Below are positions 25,140-35,045 of a stretch of 64,000 nt of DNA, piece after piece (position 1 is the stretch's first letter; each line of letters starts with the position of its first letter). The translations under genes and the position numbers were made by a program. The notes below the pieces were generated by a model. It was not told the DNA's origin. It worked only from the letters and a program-made list of their open reading frames with translations, and ran no database searches. Origin of the DNA: Pseudoxanthomonas yeongjuensis (GTDB lineage Bacteria > Pseudomonadota > Gammaproteobacteria > Xanthomonadales > Xanthomonadaceae); NCBI RefSeq assembly GCF_010093345.1, contig NZ_PDWT01000003.1:310001-374000 (forward strand), given 5' to 3'.

Positions 25140-27743
25140 ATGCGCTTCGCCTGCGGAACCATAACCCTGCTGTTCGCCCTGGCGATCATGCCGGCCGCCC
25201 ATGCCTGCGAATCCCCTGCATCGGTTTGCGCTGAGCGAGGCGAAGGCAGCTTCCCGCTGATCGAAGCGGGAAAGCCGGCTACTATCCTCGTCGATGCCTC
25301 GGCGGATCCTGCCGTGCAGCGGGCGGCCGACAACTTCGCCGCCGATCTGGGACGCGTGGGCGGAACCAGCGCTCGACGCATCGCTGGAATTCCCGCGCAG
25401 GCAGGCGCCCTGGTGATCATCGGCGTGCTGGGGCAAAGTCCGGTCATCGATGACCTGGTCCGCAGCGGCAAGCTCGATGCGCGTGACATTTCCGGGCAGT
25501 GGGAAGCCTTCCGCCAGGTCGTCGTCGAGCAACCGCTGCCGGGTGTTTCGCGGGCGCTGGTCATCGTCGGTGCCGACCGTCGCGGGGCGGTGTTCGGCAC
25601 CTATGACCTCTCCGCGAAGATCGGCGTTTCGCCGTGGTACTGGTTCGCCGACGTACCGGTGCGCCCGCAGTCGAACCTGTTCGTCACTGCCGGATCGCAC
25701 CGGGATGCGCCGAAGGTCAAGTATCGCGGCTTCTTCATCAACGACGAAGATCCGGCGTTCGGCAGCTGGACCAGCAAGAAGTTCGGCGGCAGCAACGCGA
25801 AGATGTACGAGCATGTTTTCGAACTGCTGCTCAGGCTCAAGGGCAACTACCTGTGGCCGGCGATGTGGTCGCCGAGAGCTTTCAACGACGATGATCCGGA
25901 CAACATGGTCGTCGCCGACACCATGGGCGTGGTCATGGGCACTTCGCACCACGAGCCGATGACGCGCGCGCATGACGAATGGCATCGCAACACGGAGCAA
26001 GGCGTCACCGGCGGCAAGTGGGATTACGCAACCAATGCCGCCAACCTGGAAACCTTCTGGCGGGGTGGCATCCAACGAATGATGTCGAAAGGCAACGGGC
26101 AATCGTACGAAAGCCTGGTCACCATCGGCATGCGCGGGGACGGCGACGAAGCCATGGCCGAGGGCACCGCCATCCCGCTCATGGAAGGCATCGTCGCCGA
26201 CCAGCGCAGGATCATCGCCCAGGCGACCGGCAAGCCCGCCGGGCAGACGCCGCAGGTGTGGGCCCTCTACAAGGAAGTGCAGGACTACTACGACCAGGGA
26301 ATGAAAGTCCCGGACGATGTCACCCTGCTTTTCGCGGACGACAACTGGGGGCAGATCCGTCGCCTGCCCACCGGCGACCTCGGCCATCAGGGTGGATATG
26401 GCGTCTATTACCATTTCGACTACGTGGGCGCGCCGCGCAACTACAAATGGTTGAACACGGTCCAGATCGAGAAGACCTGGCAGCAGATGGATCTCGCCTA
26501 TGCGCGGGGCGCCAGAGCGCTGTGGATCGTCAACGTGGGCGACATCAAGCCGATGGAGTTTCCGCTCTCTTTCTTCATGGAACAGGCCTGGAATCCCGAG
26601 GCGATGACCCCGGATGCGCTCAAGCGCTATCCGGAAGCATGGGCGCGCGCGACCTTCGGACCCGCGCAATCGGTCGCGATCGCGGACCTGGTCACGCGCT
26701 ACAGCCAGTACGCGGCGCGGCGCAAGCCGGAATTGATCGACGCCGACAGCTTCCGCATCGGCGAACGGGTCGGCGACACGCTGGAGCGTGGTGAGTTCGA
26801 CATGCTGGTGGACGAATGGCAGTCGCTTGAACGAAACATGCTGAAGGTGAAGGCTGAGCTGCCCGAAGCACAACGTGCCGCGTACCTCCAATTGGTCGAA
26901 CATCCCATCGCGGCGCTGTCCAATCTTTATCAGCTCTACCATGCCGTCGCCTGGAACCGTCGCCTGGCTGCGGCCGGCGATCCGCGCGCCAACACTTTCG
27001 CCGATCGTGCCGAGGCCGCCTTCCGCCGTGATCAGGCATTGACCGACGCCTATCACCATGTGGCCGGCGGCAAGTGGGACGGAATGATGTCGCAGACGCA
27101 CATCGGCTACAGCAATTGGCAACAGCCCGCGACCCAGGTGATGCCCGGGATCAAGCGCATCCAGGCTTCGGGCGAAACCAGACCGGTCGTCTTCGCCAGC
27201 AGTGCCGCGGATCACGAGGCAACGCAGGAGGTCGTGGCCATCGAAGCACCCGACTTCAGCAGGGCCGTCGATGGCAAGGGATTGGCATGGAGGGTCATTC
27301 CGCATCTCGGGCGCACCCTGGGCGCCGTCGTCGCCCTGCCGCAGGGACGCGCCCCGACCGTCGAGCAAGACGCTGTGCGGCTGGAATACGACGTCATGGT
27401 CCGTCATCCGGGCGACCTGACCGTGCAGCTGTACCTGTCCCCGACCCTCGACACCATCGGCCGCGGATCGTTGCGGGTCGGCATCTCCCTCGATGACGGC
27501 CCCATGCAGACGCTGGTCGACAAACTGCTGCCCTCGCCGACGGCAACGACCCTGGAAGAGCAGCGCGACTGGAATCGCGCGGTCGAACACAATGTCCGCG
27601 TGCTGCAGACGGTGTTCCCGGGAGTGATCGCAGGCAAGCATTCGGTCAAGGTCTGGCGGCTGGACGACAACGTAGTGCTGCAGAAGCTGGTCGCGAGCAC
27701 TGGGCCCATTCCGTTGACGTACCTTGGGCCGGCAACGAAATGA
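25140..27743 (+). CDS. GH115 xylan alpha-1,2-glucuronidase
   Basis: This is an exported alpha-glucuronidase of 867 residues that can remove (4-O-methyl)glucuronic acid from internal xylose residues. The signal peptide ends near PAAHACES. Family blocks are RRGAVFGTYDLSAKIGVSPWYWFADVPV split around residue 155, KYRGFFINDEDPAFGSW near 200, NYLWPAMWSPRAFNDDD, and GTSHHEPMTRAHDEW. LFADDNWGQIRRLP and YYHFDYVGAPRNYKWLNT follow. A strong ribosome binding site (AGAGG) precedes the ATG at 25140; the same frame runs upstream into the xylanase gene but is not coding there. Together with GH67 it provides two side-chain strategies in one locus. Confidence 0.93.
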   Translation: MRFACGTITLLFALAIMPAAHACESPASVCAERGEGSFPLIEAGKPATILVDASADPAVQRAADNFAADLGRVGGTSARRIAGIPAQAGALVIIGVLGQSPVIDDLVRSGKLDARDISGQWEAFRQVVVEQPLPGVSRALVIVGADRRGAVFGTYDLSAKIGVSPWYWFADVPVRPQSNLFVTAGSHRDAPKVKYRGFFINDEDPAFGSWTSKKFGGSNAKMYEHVFELLLRLKGNYLWPAMWSPRAFNDDDPDNMVVADTMGVVMGTSHHEPMTRAHDEWHRNTEQGVTGGKWDYATNAANLETFWRGGIQRMMSKGNGQSYESLVTIGMRGDGDEAMAEGTAIPLMEGIVADQRRIIAQATGKPAGQTPQVWALYKEVQDYYDQGMKVPDDVTLLFADDNWGQIRRLPTGDLGHQGGYGVYYHFDYVGAPRNYKWLNTVQIEKTWQQMDLAYARGARALWIVNVGDIKPMEFPLSFFMEQAWNPEAMTPDALKRYPEAWARATFGPAQSVAIADLVTRYSQYAARRKPELIDADSFRIGERVGDTLERGEFDMLVDEWQSLERNMLKVKAELPEAQRAAYLQLVEHPIAALSNLYQLYHAVAWNRRLAAAGDPRANTFADRAEAAFRRDQALTDAYHHVAGGKWDGMMSQTHIGYSNWQQPATQVMPGIKRIQASGETRPVVFASSAADHEATQEVVAIEAPDFSRAVDGKGLAWRVIPHLGRTLGAVVALPQGRAPTVEQDAVRLEYDVMVRHPGDLTVQLYLSPTLDTIGRGSLRVGISLDDGPMQTLVDKLLPSPTATTLEEQRDWNRAVEHNVRVLQTVFPGVIAGKHSVKVWRLDDNVVLQKLVASTGPIPLTYLGPATK

Positions 27744-27881
27744 GTGCCCCACTACTGCAAGGATCCGGCTTGACCACCATTCTCAAGCGACTGACTATCG
27801 GCGTCGCTGGATCCGTCCAGAACGAATGCGATGCTTGAACGCCGACCGATCACTGATCACGAGCCGCCTGGATATCCCACA

Positions 27882-28919
27882 ATGCGAAATATCTCCCGCC
27901 TCATTCTTGCCCTTTCGTTCCTGGCTACACTGGTTGGCTGCACGACACCGGGCGAATCGGCAGCTGACTTTCCTGTCATCGGACGCACGACCGCCTTCGA
28001 TCCGTCATTCCACGCGGTCGTCGCTGCGGATGCACAGATCGAGAAGCTCACCGAAGGCTTCACCTGGTCCGAAGGACCCACCTGGATCCGCGGCGGAAAT
28101 TACCTGCTTTTCACCGACGTGCCCGAGAACACGCTGTATCGCTGGACGCAGCGCGACGGTCTCTCTGTTTTCCTCAAGCCTTCCGGTCTTGCCGACCCCG
28201 ACCCGGAAATCATGCGCGAGGCCGGCGCCAATGGCTTGTACGCGGAGCCGGCAGGTACCGTGCTGGTGGCCGACTCCGGGACGCGTGTCGTGGCCAGGCT
28301 CGATCCGGCTACGAAGCGGAAAACCACGATTGCAGCGACCTACGAAGGGAAACGTTTCAACAGTCCCAACGACCTGGTCCGGCGCAGCGATGGCGTGGTG
28401 TTCTTCACCGATCCACCTTATGGCCTGAAGGGACTGGACGATTCCCCGGCCAAGGAGCTGAAGTTCAACGGTGTGTACCGCATCGATACCGATGGCAGCG
28501 TGCATCTGCTGGATGATGAGTTGAGTTTCCCCAACGGCATCGCGTTGTCGCCGGACGAGCGGACTCTATATGTTTCGAACTCGGATCCGACGCGCCCGGT
28601 GTGGATGGCTTATTCACTGGATGCACAAGGCGATGTCGCCGGCAAGCGCGTGTTCGCCGATGCCTCCGACCTCATCGATGAAGGTGTCCAGGGGTTGCCC
28701 GATGGCATGGCCGTCGCTGGAGACGGACGCCTGTTCGCCACCGGACCCGGTGGCGTGCTGGTGTTCGATCCCGATGGCAAGCGCCTGGGACGTATCGAGA
28801 CCGGCCTCGCGATCTCCAACTGCGCCTTCGGCGACGACGGGCGCACGCTCTACATGACCTCGCATACCCTGCTGGCACGGATACGCTTGAAAGTCACCGG
28901 CCTGCAATTCGGCCGCTAG
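27882..28919 (+). CDS. SMP-30/gluconolactonase-like lipoprotein
   Basis: This is a six-bladed propeller of the SMP-30/gluconolactonase family, about 345 residues. It has a lipoprotein signal with lipobox LVGC (Cys20), so it should be membrane-anchored outside the cytoplasm. Conserved blocks are LTEGFTWSEGPTWIRGGNYLLFTDV split near residue 50, FNSPNDLVRRSDG, FFTDPPYG, and LPDGMAVAGDGRLFAT. It closes the exuT-xylanase-uxaC operon. It may open sugar lactones or act on a uronic ester; the substrate is not known. I prefer the ATG at 27882 because it gives a clean lipoprotein signal; 27831 is in frame. Confidence 0.85.
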   Translation: MRNISRLILALSFLATLVGCTTPGESAADFPVIGRTTAFDPSFHAVVAADAQIEKLTEGFTWSEGPTWIRGGNYLLFTDVPENTLYRWTQRDGLSVFLKPSGLADPDPEIMREAGANGLYAEPAGTVLVADSGTRVVARLDPATKRKTTIAATYEGKRFNSPNDLVRRSDGVVFFTDPPYGLKGLDDSPAKELKFNGVYRIDTDGSVHLLDDELSFPNGIALSPDERTLYVSNSDPTRPVWMAYSLDAQGDVAGKRVFADASDLIDEGVQGLPDGMAVAGDGRLFATGPGGVLVFDPDGKRLGRIETGLAISNCAFGDDGRTLYMTSHTLLARIRLKVTGLQFGR

Positions 28920-28941
28920 GAACGCCCGGACCGTCACCGCC

Positions 28942-29015
28942 GTAGGAGCGCCCCTTGGGCGCGATGCTCTGGTCTGGGCACTCGGTAGAGCATCGCGCCC
29001 AAGGGGCGCTCCTAC
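28942..29015. repeat. REP/BIME inverted repeat between convergent operons
   Basis: A 27-base arm starting GTAGGAGCGCCCCTTGGGC is repeated in perfect inverted form at the other end, finishing GGGGCGCTCCTAC. GTAG at the foot is the hallmark of Xanthomonadaceae REP elements processed by RAYTs. It lies exactly between the convergent lactonase-like gene and uxuB, where it could act as a bidirectional transcript end. The arms are the same as in the element at 43417. Confidence 0.85.
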
Positions 29016-29038
29016 ACAAGGCGTGGCGTCGGATCCGC

Positions 29039-30526
29039 CTAGGCACGTCCCTCGCCCGCAAGCACGCGCAGGATCGCCGACGGCGTCGCATCGCCGAACC
29101 TGGCGTAGGCCTCGCGCAATGCACCCACGAATCGCGGATCGCCGCCGAGCGGTGCGAACACCGCATCCATCGCGAGGAAAGCCGCCACGTCACCTTGTGC
29201 ATCACCCGTTGCCTTGCGACCGATGGTAGACAACGCCTGGTCGAGGGGATCCACCAGCGCCACTCCGTTATTGGCCTGGCGACGCACGAAGTGCATCCAG
29301 GCCGCGATCGGCAGGCACAGCACGTCGATGGGACGGCCGGCCGCCAGTGCATCTGAAATCGTGCCGAGCAGGCGTACCGGCAGCTTCTGCGAGCCGTCCC
29401 AGGCGATCTGCGACAGCTTGTGGCGGATGGCGGGGTTGCGGAAGCGTTCCAGGATGGCGCCGATGTAGGCCTGCGGATCGAATCCGCGCGGCGTGTCGAG
29501 GTTGGGCGCGATGTGTTCGCGCATCAATCGCTCGACGAAGCCGGCCAGTTGCGGACGGCGCATCGCATCGGCCACCGTTTCGATCTCCAGCAGCGAACCA
29601 AGATAGGCCAGTGCCGAGTGCGGCGCGTTGAGCAGGCGCAGCTTGGCCCGGTCGTAACCGGCGATGTCGTCGCTCAGGGTCACGCCGACGCGTTCGAAGC
29701 GCGGGCGGTCATTGCAGAAACGATCCTCGACCACCCATTGCGAATAGGCTTCGCGCTGGACCGGCCACGCATCGATGCAACCGAGTTGTGCGGACACCTG
29801 TTCGCGTAACACGTCGTCGGTGGCCGGGGTGATGCTGTCGACCATCGAGCGGGGGAATGCGACTTCGGCTTCGATCCAATCTTTCAATGCAGGATCGATC
29901 CGTTGCGCGAACTGCAGGACCGCGCGTCGCAAACGCCCGCCGTTGTCGGCAAGGTTGTCGCAGCTCAGAACGGTGTAAGGCGCCACACCAAGCCGCCAGC
30001 GCCGGCGCAATCCGGCCACTACGTAACCGATGGCGCCATGCGGCGCCCCGGGCGAAGCGAGGTCATGGACGATCTCCGGATTCGCCAGGTCCAGCCCATC
30101 GCCGGCCAGGCAATAGCCCTTCTCGGTGATGGTCAGGGTCACCAGCCGGGTGCAAGGATCGGCCAGGCGGTCGAGCACGGCGGAAGAATCCTCGCGCGCG
30201 TACAGCACTTCCTTGAGGGAGCCGATGACCCGCAGGACTGGCCGTTCGCCTAGCAAGGCAAGCGTGTACAACCCGTCCTGCGGTCGCAGGGCATCGCGTA
30301 CCCCAGCGCCGTGCAGCGAGACGCCGCAGATCGCCCATTCCGGTTCGTCGGCCAGCAGGTCGTCGACGTAGACCGCCTGGTGCGCGCGATGGAAGGCGCC
30401 GACGCCGATATGGACGATGCCGATGCGGGTGGCTGCACGATCGTAAGCCGGGCGCACGATGTCGACTGGAAGCGCGTCGAGCACGGTGTCGCCGAGTCGT
30501 GCAGCGGTGGAAATGGAAACGGTCAT
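29039..30526 (-). CDS. uxuB: Fructuronate reductase / mannitol dehydrogenase family
   Basis: This NAD-dependent polyol-type dehydrogenase of 495 residues most likely reduces D-fructuronate to D-mannonate. It has GIVHIGVGAFHRAHQAVYVDD as the nucleotide-binding start, split near residue 40, and TLTITEKGYCL. Catalytic-region blocks are FPRSMVDSITP and the Lys-containing YDRAKLRLLNAPHSALAYLG. Mannitol dehydrogenases are close relatives, but uxaC and manD in the same locus favour UxuB. I chose the ATG at 30526 (MTVSIST). It is the last gene of the minus-strand operon that starts with GH67. Confidence 0.9.
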   Translation of the reverse strand: MTVSISTAARLGDTVLDALPVDIVRPAYDRAATRIGIVHIGVGAFHRAHQAVYVDDLLADEPEWAICGVSLHGAGVRDALRPQDGLYTLALLGERPVLRVIGSLKEVLYAREDSSAVLDRLADPCTRLVTLTITEKGYCLAGDGLDLANPEIVHDLASPGAPHGAIGYVVAGLRRRWRLGVAPYTVLSCDNLADNGGRLRRAVLQFAQRIDPALKDWIEAEVAFPRSMVDSITPATDDVLREQVSAQLGCIDAWPVQREAYSQWVVEDRFCNDRPRFERVGVTLSDDIAGYDRAKLRLLNAPHSALAYLGSLLEIETVADAMRRPQLAGFVERLMREHIAPNLDTPRGFDPQAYIGAILERFRNPAIRHKLSQIAWDGSQKLPVRLLGTISDALAAGRPIDVLCLPIAAWMHFVRRQANNGVALVDPLDQALSTIGRKATGDAQGDVAAFLAMDAVFAPLGGDPRFVGALREAYARFGDATPSAILRVLAGEGRA

Positions 30527-30556
30527 GCAGCGAGCAGCCAGCAACGGGCCGCTTTT

Positions 30557-30620
30557 GTGGGAGCGGCGTCAGCCGCGAAAGAGTCGGCCGGATGCCGGTC
30601 GGGGCTGAAGCCCCTCCTAC
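30557..30620. repeat. REP-like pair inside the GH3-uxuB gap
   Basis: A GTGGGAGCGGCGTCAGCCGC stem is followed by an opposite GGGGCTGAAGCCCCTCCTAC stem. The element sits between the GH3 stop and the uxuB start within one operon, so it may affect the relative level of the last gene. Confidence 0.7.
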
Positions 30621-30632
30621 AAGTCTGCCGGA

Positions 30633-33338
30633 TCATCGCGATATGCCTGCGTCCACTTCGAACGTCGCGCGTGCGCGGATGTCCGCGCTGGACGCGCCCA
30701 CCTGCACCTCGTACGCGCCCGGATCGACGGCATAGCGCTTGCCCTGCTCGTCGTAGAACCGCAGGTCGCGCTCCGGGAGGATGGCGAACTCCACCTTCCT
30801 GCTCTCGCCCGGCTGCAAGGTGATGCGCTGGAAACCGCGCAATTCCTTCAATGCACGCCCGTGCCCGTGCCCGGGCCGGACCTGACGCAGGTACAGCTGC
30901 ACGACTTCATCGCCGGCGCGCGCGCCCTTGTTGCCGACTTGCAGCGACACTTTCACTTCATCGTCGACGTCCACCCGCGCACGATCCAGATGCAGATCTG
31001 CATACTCGAAGCTTGTGTACGAAAGGCCATGGCCGAACGCATACAGCGGTTCCCCCTCGAAGTAGCGGTAGGTGCGTCCTGCCATCGCATAGTCATCGAA
31101 CGGCGGCAGCTTCTCGTCCGCCTTGTAGAAGGTGACCGGCAGGCGCCCGGCGGGATTGGCGTCGCCGAACAGGACGTCCGCCACCGCATCGCCGCCACGC
31201 TGGCCCGGGTACCACGCCATCAGGATCGCCGCCACGTGCTGCTGTGCCCAGTCGATGGCCAGTGCCGAACCCGCGGTCAGCACCACCACTACCGGCTTGC
31301 CGGTGGCCTGCAGCGCCTCCAGCAGCTTGCGCTGCGTGGCGGGCAGGCGCAGGTCGGTGCGATCGCCACCGGCGAAACCCGGGTAGCTGACCGTCATCTC
31401 CTCGCCTTCGACATCGCCGGTCAGGCCACCGACGAACACCACCACGTCCGAACCGCGCGCCGCTTGCAGCGCTTCCTCGAACGGTGGTTTGGCACCCGGC
31501 ATGTTCCAGGCCAGGCGAACCCCGGCGTCGCGCTCGCCTTCGTAGTACTCCAGCCGGATGCCGTAGGCACGGCCGGCTTCCAGCTCCACGTCGACGCCAT
31601 TGGCACTCAGGCGATCGCTGGCCTGCCAATGGTCGAGCAACAGGCGTCCATCCAGGTACAGGCGGAAGCCGTCGTTGGCCGCGGCTTCGATGCGATAAGT
31701 ACCCGATACCGGCGGCAGCAGCTGGCCGCTCCAGCGGATGCTGAAATCGTCGGCGGGCACGCCCTGGCCAGGGCCGGCTTCTCCACGCGCCATCAGGTTG
31801 TCGGTGGGCGAACCACGATCCCAGCGGAACCCGATCTGCGCATCCACGCGCACCAATGCCGGCGTGCCCGACAGATCGCGGCTGCGGAAATATTCGCCGC
31901 GCAGGCCGCGCTCGCTGCTGCCCGCGGCCGGGCGCAGGTATTGCGCCTCGACCAGCGGCGTCGCGGCGGGATCTTCGCGCCCTTCGACCAGGTCGACGCC
32001 GCGCGCATGCACCACTTCCACCTGTGGCGCGGCCTCGCGGATGCCCTGCAGGAGGGTCACCGGCGCGGCCGGGGTGCCGTAGTAATTGCCCAGCAGGGCC
32101 ATGGTGTCGTCGGCGGTGGGGCCGACCACCGCGATGCGGCGCAGCTTGCGCGACAACGGCAGCACGCCGTCGTTTTTCAGCAGCACCATCGATTCCTGCG
32201 CGGCCTTGCGCGACAACGCGTCGTGTTCCGGCGACTGGTTGGCGGAGGCGGGAATGCGCGCCCAGCGCACCATTTCCGGCGGGTCGAACATGCCCAGGCG
32301 CATGCGCGCCGTGAACAACCGGGTCAGCGCATCGTCGATCTCCGCTTCGGTGATGAGGCCCTGGCGCACGGCCTCGGGCAAGGTCGAATACTCCTCCCCG
32401 CATTCCAGCTCGGTGCCGTTCTTCACCGCCAGCGCAGCGGCCTGCTCGCGCGTGGCCACGATCCTGTGGTTCTTCCAGATATCCACGATCGCCCAGCAGT
32501 CGGACACCACATAGCCCTTGAAGCCCCAGTCGCGGCGCAGCACGTCGCGCAGCAGGAACCGGCTGGCGCTGGCCGATTCGCCATGGACCCGGTTGTACGC
32601 GCCCATCACCGCGTCCACCTGCCCTTCCTTGACCAGCGCCTCGAACGCCGGCAGGTAGGTCTCGTAGAGATCGCGCGCGCTCGGGCGGGCGTCGAAGTGA
32701 TGGCGATCCGCTTCCGGCCCGCTATGCACGGCGAAGTGCTTGGCGGTGGCGTCGAGTTTGCGGTACTTCGGGTCGTCGCCTTGCAAGCCGCGCACGAAGC
32801 TCACCCCCATGCGCGCGGTCAGAAACGGATCCTCGCCATAGGTTTCCTGTCCACGCCCCCAGCGTGGATCGCGGAAGATATTGATGTTCGGCGACCAGAA
32901 GGTCAGGCCCTGGTAGCGGCCGTGTTCGCCACGCCTCAAAGCCTCGTGATGCTTGGCGCGCGCTTCGTCGCTGATCGCCCGCGACACCTGGTCCATCAAC
33001 GGCACGTCGAAGGTCGCGGCCAGACCGATGGCCTGCGGGAACACGGTAGCGCCTCCTGCGCGCGCCACGCCATGCAGCGCCTCGTTCCACCAGTCGTACG
33101 CGGGAAGGCCCAGGCGTTCGATCGCGGGCGCGCCGTTCTGCATCTGCGCGGCCTTCTCTTCCAATGTCATCCGCGACACCAGGTCGGCCGCGCGTTCCTC
33201 GAAGCTGCGCTGCGTGTCCTTATAGATCGGCAGCGCCCCCTGCGCCTCCGCGGCATGCAGGCCCGGCGCGTGCCACGCGAGCATCGCCATCAAGCCGCCA
33301 CGGATCATCGTCCGCAACCATGGATTCCTGTCGCTCAT
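30633..33338 (-). CDS. GH3 beta-xylosidase with inserted PA14 domain
   Basis: This exported family 3 enzyme of 901 residues probably removes xylose from non-reducing ends. The signal peptide ends near APGLHAAEA. The GH3 N-terminal barrel covers about residues 45-330, with the nucleophile Asp near 280 (KGYVVSDCWAI) and AKHFAVHSGPEADRH. The C-terminal domain starts near 385 and is interrupted by a PA14 domain at about 484-615. An Fn3-like domain ends the protein (about 815-890). The ATG at 33338 overlaps the GH43 stop by four bases; the frame runs further upstream through the GH43 gene but is not coding there. PA14-GH3 enzymes also act on glucosides, so xylosidase is inferred from context. Confidence 0.9.
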   Translation of the reverse strand: MSDRNPWLRTMIRGGLMAMLAWHAPGLHAAEAQGALPIYKDTQRSFEERAADLVSRMTLEEKAAQMQNGAPAIERLGLPAYDWWNEALHGVARAGGATVFPQAIGLAATFDVPLMDQVSRAISDEARAKHHEALRRGEHGRYQGLTFWSPNINIFRDPRWGRGQETYGEDPFLTARMGVSFVRGLQGDDPKYRKLDATAKHFAVHSGPEADRHHFDARPSARDLYETYLPAFEALVKEGQVDAVMGAYNRVHGESASASRFLLRDVLRRDWGFKGYVVSDCWAIVDIWKNHRIVATREQAAALAVKNGTELECGEEYSTLPEAVRQGLITEAEIDDALTRLFTARMRLGMFDPPEMVRWARIPASANQSPEHDALSRKAAQESMVLLKNDGVLPLSRKLRRIAVVGPTADDTMALLGNYYGTPAAPVTLLQGIREAAPQVEVVHARGVDLVEGREDPAATPLVEAQYLRPAAGSSERGLRGEYFRSRDLSGTPALVRVDAQIGFRWDRGSPTDNLMARGEAGPGQGVPADDFSIRWSGQLLPPVSGTYRIEAAANDGFRLYLDGRLLLDHWQASDRLSANGVDVELEAGRAYGIRLEYYEGERDAGVRLAWNMPGAKPPFEEALQAARGSDVVVFVGGLTGDVEGEEMTVSYPGFAGGDRTDLRLPATQRKLLEALQATGKPVVVVLTAGSALAIDWAQQHVAAILMAWYPGQRGGDAVADVLFGDANPAGRLPVTFYKADEKLPPFDDYAMAGRTYRYFEGEPLYAFGHGLSYTSFEYADLHLDRARVDVDDEVKVSLQVGNKGARAGDEVVQLYLRQVRPGHGHGRALKELRGFQRITLQPGESRKVEFAILPERDLRFYDEQGKRYAVDPGAYEVQVGASSADIRARATFEVDAGISR

Positions 33339-35026
33339 TTGTCTGCTCCGTTTCGTTCGTTCGGGGCGATTCGCGCATGCGGTCCGACCACGGCGCCGAT
33401 GAAACCCCCGGCCACGTCGGTACTGAGCAAGGTGCCGTCCTCGCCCTGCTTCAACCATTGCCAGCCCCTGCCTGCGTCGTAGCCGAACGAGTAGTCGGCG
33501 GCGTCGCCCGTGATCTTCAGTTCCAGCGAGTCCGAAGCCGGCAGCATCGTGGTGGCGACGATGCGTCCGCCTTCGCCGCCGTTTTTCTCCAGGAACAATT
33601 CCATGCGCTTGCCCTGGCGACGCACTCCGAGGAAGTACCAGTGGGTTTCGTTCTGGAAGGCGGCGATGCCCGCCTCGGTGCCCGCCTCGACCGGCACCCG
33701 CAATGCGGTGCTGGCTTCGAACGTCGTGTGCTGCTGGCGACGCGCCAGGAACGCCGGGTTGCGCAGCGTGTCCAGCGCTTCGGACAAGGGCCGCATGGAC
33801 AACTGCCCCGCGTGGCTGGCGAAATCGAGCCACGGCTGTTTGGGCACGCGCACGTACATCCAGGCGCGATCCAGTTCGGGCTTATCGAACTCGTCGCGCC
33901 AGGTGAAATTTCCGGTCGAGGGCGCCTGCGTTTCCGTGCGCGACATGAAAGCCGGACCTGCAGCGACATAAGGAATCTCGAGATCCGGTTCCAGGATCAT
34001 CGGCCAGCCGTCCTTCCATTCGACCGGCAGCAGGAAGGTTTCGCGGCCGGTGTTGTAGTGCACTCCGCCGTAATTGCGACTGGCCAGGAACGTGGCCCAC
34101 CAGCGGCCGTCCAATCCTTCCACCAGATCGGCATGGCCGGCGTTGGTGACGGGATGGACGCGGTCGCCCGGCAGGTCGCGCTGGGTCAGGATGGGATTGT
34201 TCCCGTACGGTTCGTACGGGCCCCACACCTCGCGGCTGCGCAGGATCACCTGCGAATGTTGCGGACCGGTGCCGCCTTCGGCGCAGTTGAGGTAATACCA
34301 GCCATCGCGCTTGAAGATGTGCGGCCCTTCGATCCAGATCGGATTCTTCGAAGGGTCGACGCCGCCATCGATCAGCACCTTGCGCGGACCGAACGGCTGC
34401 TTCTTCGCCAGGTCGAATTCCTGCATCCAGATCGCACGATGGCCGTCGTAGCGCGGCGTGCCGACCGGCGCATCGTTGTTGAGCAGATAGGTGCGCCCGT
34501 CGTCGTCGAAGAACAGCGAGGGATCGATGCCGCCGATCGTGGGCAACCAGACAGGATCGGACCAGGGCCCGGCCGGATCGGTGGCCGTGGCGAGGAAGTT
34601 GCCGCCGCTGTCCACGGCGGTGTTGACCACGTAGAAGACGCCGTCGTGGTACTCGATGGCCGGCGCGAATACGCCGCGCGACATGCCCAGTCCGTCGAAG
34701 TCCAGTTGCGAGGGACGGTCGATGACGTTGCCGATCTGTCGCCAGTGGACCAGGTCCGTGCTTTCGAACACCGGGATGCCGGGGAAGAACGCGAAGCTGG
34801 AGTTCACCAGATAAAAGCGGTCGCCGGCCCGGGCGATGCTGGGATCGGGATGGAAACCGGCCAGCACCGGATTGCGGTAACTTCCTTCGGGCACGGGGGT
34901 TTCGAATACCGTGTCCTTGCCGCTGTATTCGAACCAGTCGAACAGCACCGGCTGCCGCGCAAGGACCGGTACCGCGAACATCGAGCACAGCACCAGCATT
35001 CCGATTTTCATGCGCATCTTCATCAT
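33335..35026 (-). CDS. GH43 beta-xylosidase/arabinofuranosidase with C-terminal beta-sandwich, exported
   Basis: This 563-residue exported enzyme has a signal peptide ending near VPVLARQ. The five-bladed GH43 propeller covers about residues 45-340, with the base Asp in AGFHPDPSIARAGDRFYLVN, the modulator in IGGIDPSLFFDDDG and the acid Glu in WIEGPHIFKRDGWYYL. A beta-xylosidase-type concanavalin-like domain follows at about 365-550. It differs from the signal-less GH43 at 13855 and would act in the periplasm or outside. It lies 19 bases after manD and overlaps the GH3 gene in ATGA. Confidence 0.92.
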   Translation of the reverse strand: MMKMRMKIGMLVLCSMFAVPVLARQPVLFDWFEYSGKDTVFETPVPEGSYRNPVLAGFHPDPSIARAGDRFYLVNSSFAFFPGIPVFESTDLVHWRQIGNVIDRPSQLDFDGLGMSRGVFAPAIEYHDGVFYVVNTAVDSGGNFLATATDPAGPWSDPVWLPTIGGIDPSLFFDDDGRTYLLNNDAPVGTPRYDGHRAIWMQEFDLAKKQPFGPRKVLIDGGVDPSKNPIWIEGPHIFKRDGWYYLNCAEGGTGPQHSQVILRSREVWGPYEPYGNNPILTQRDLPGDRVHPVTNAGHADLVEGLDGRWWATFLASRNYGGVHYNTGRETFLLPVEWKDGWPMILEPDLEIPYVAAGPAFMSRTETQAPSTGNFTWRDEFDKPELDRAWMYVRVPKQPWLDFASHAGQLSMRPLSEALDTLRNPAFLARRQQHTTFEASTALRVPVEAGTEAGIAAFQNETHWYFLGVRRQGKRMELFLEKNGGEGGRIVATTMLPASDSLELKITGDAADYSFGYDAGRGWQWLKQGEDGTLLSTDVAGGFIGAVVGPHARIAPNERNGADK

Positions 35027-35045
35027 CCCTCGCTACCGCGCGTGC

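Noticed and set aside
24510-27743. A GH115 start 630 bases upstream of the chosen ATG
   Set aside because: That stretch is the second xylanase gene in the wrong frame. The ATG at 25140 has a strong ribosome binding site and signal peptide.
24963-27752. A 929-codon open frame opposite the GH115 gene
   Set aside because: It is low in sensible motifs and lies fully antisense to a well-conserved enzyme gene.
30633-33833. A longer start for the GH3 xylosidase
   Set aside because: The extra 165 codons overlap the GH43 gene in another frame, and a signal peptide starts at 33338.
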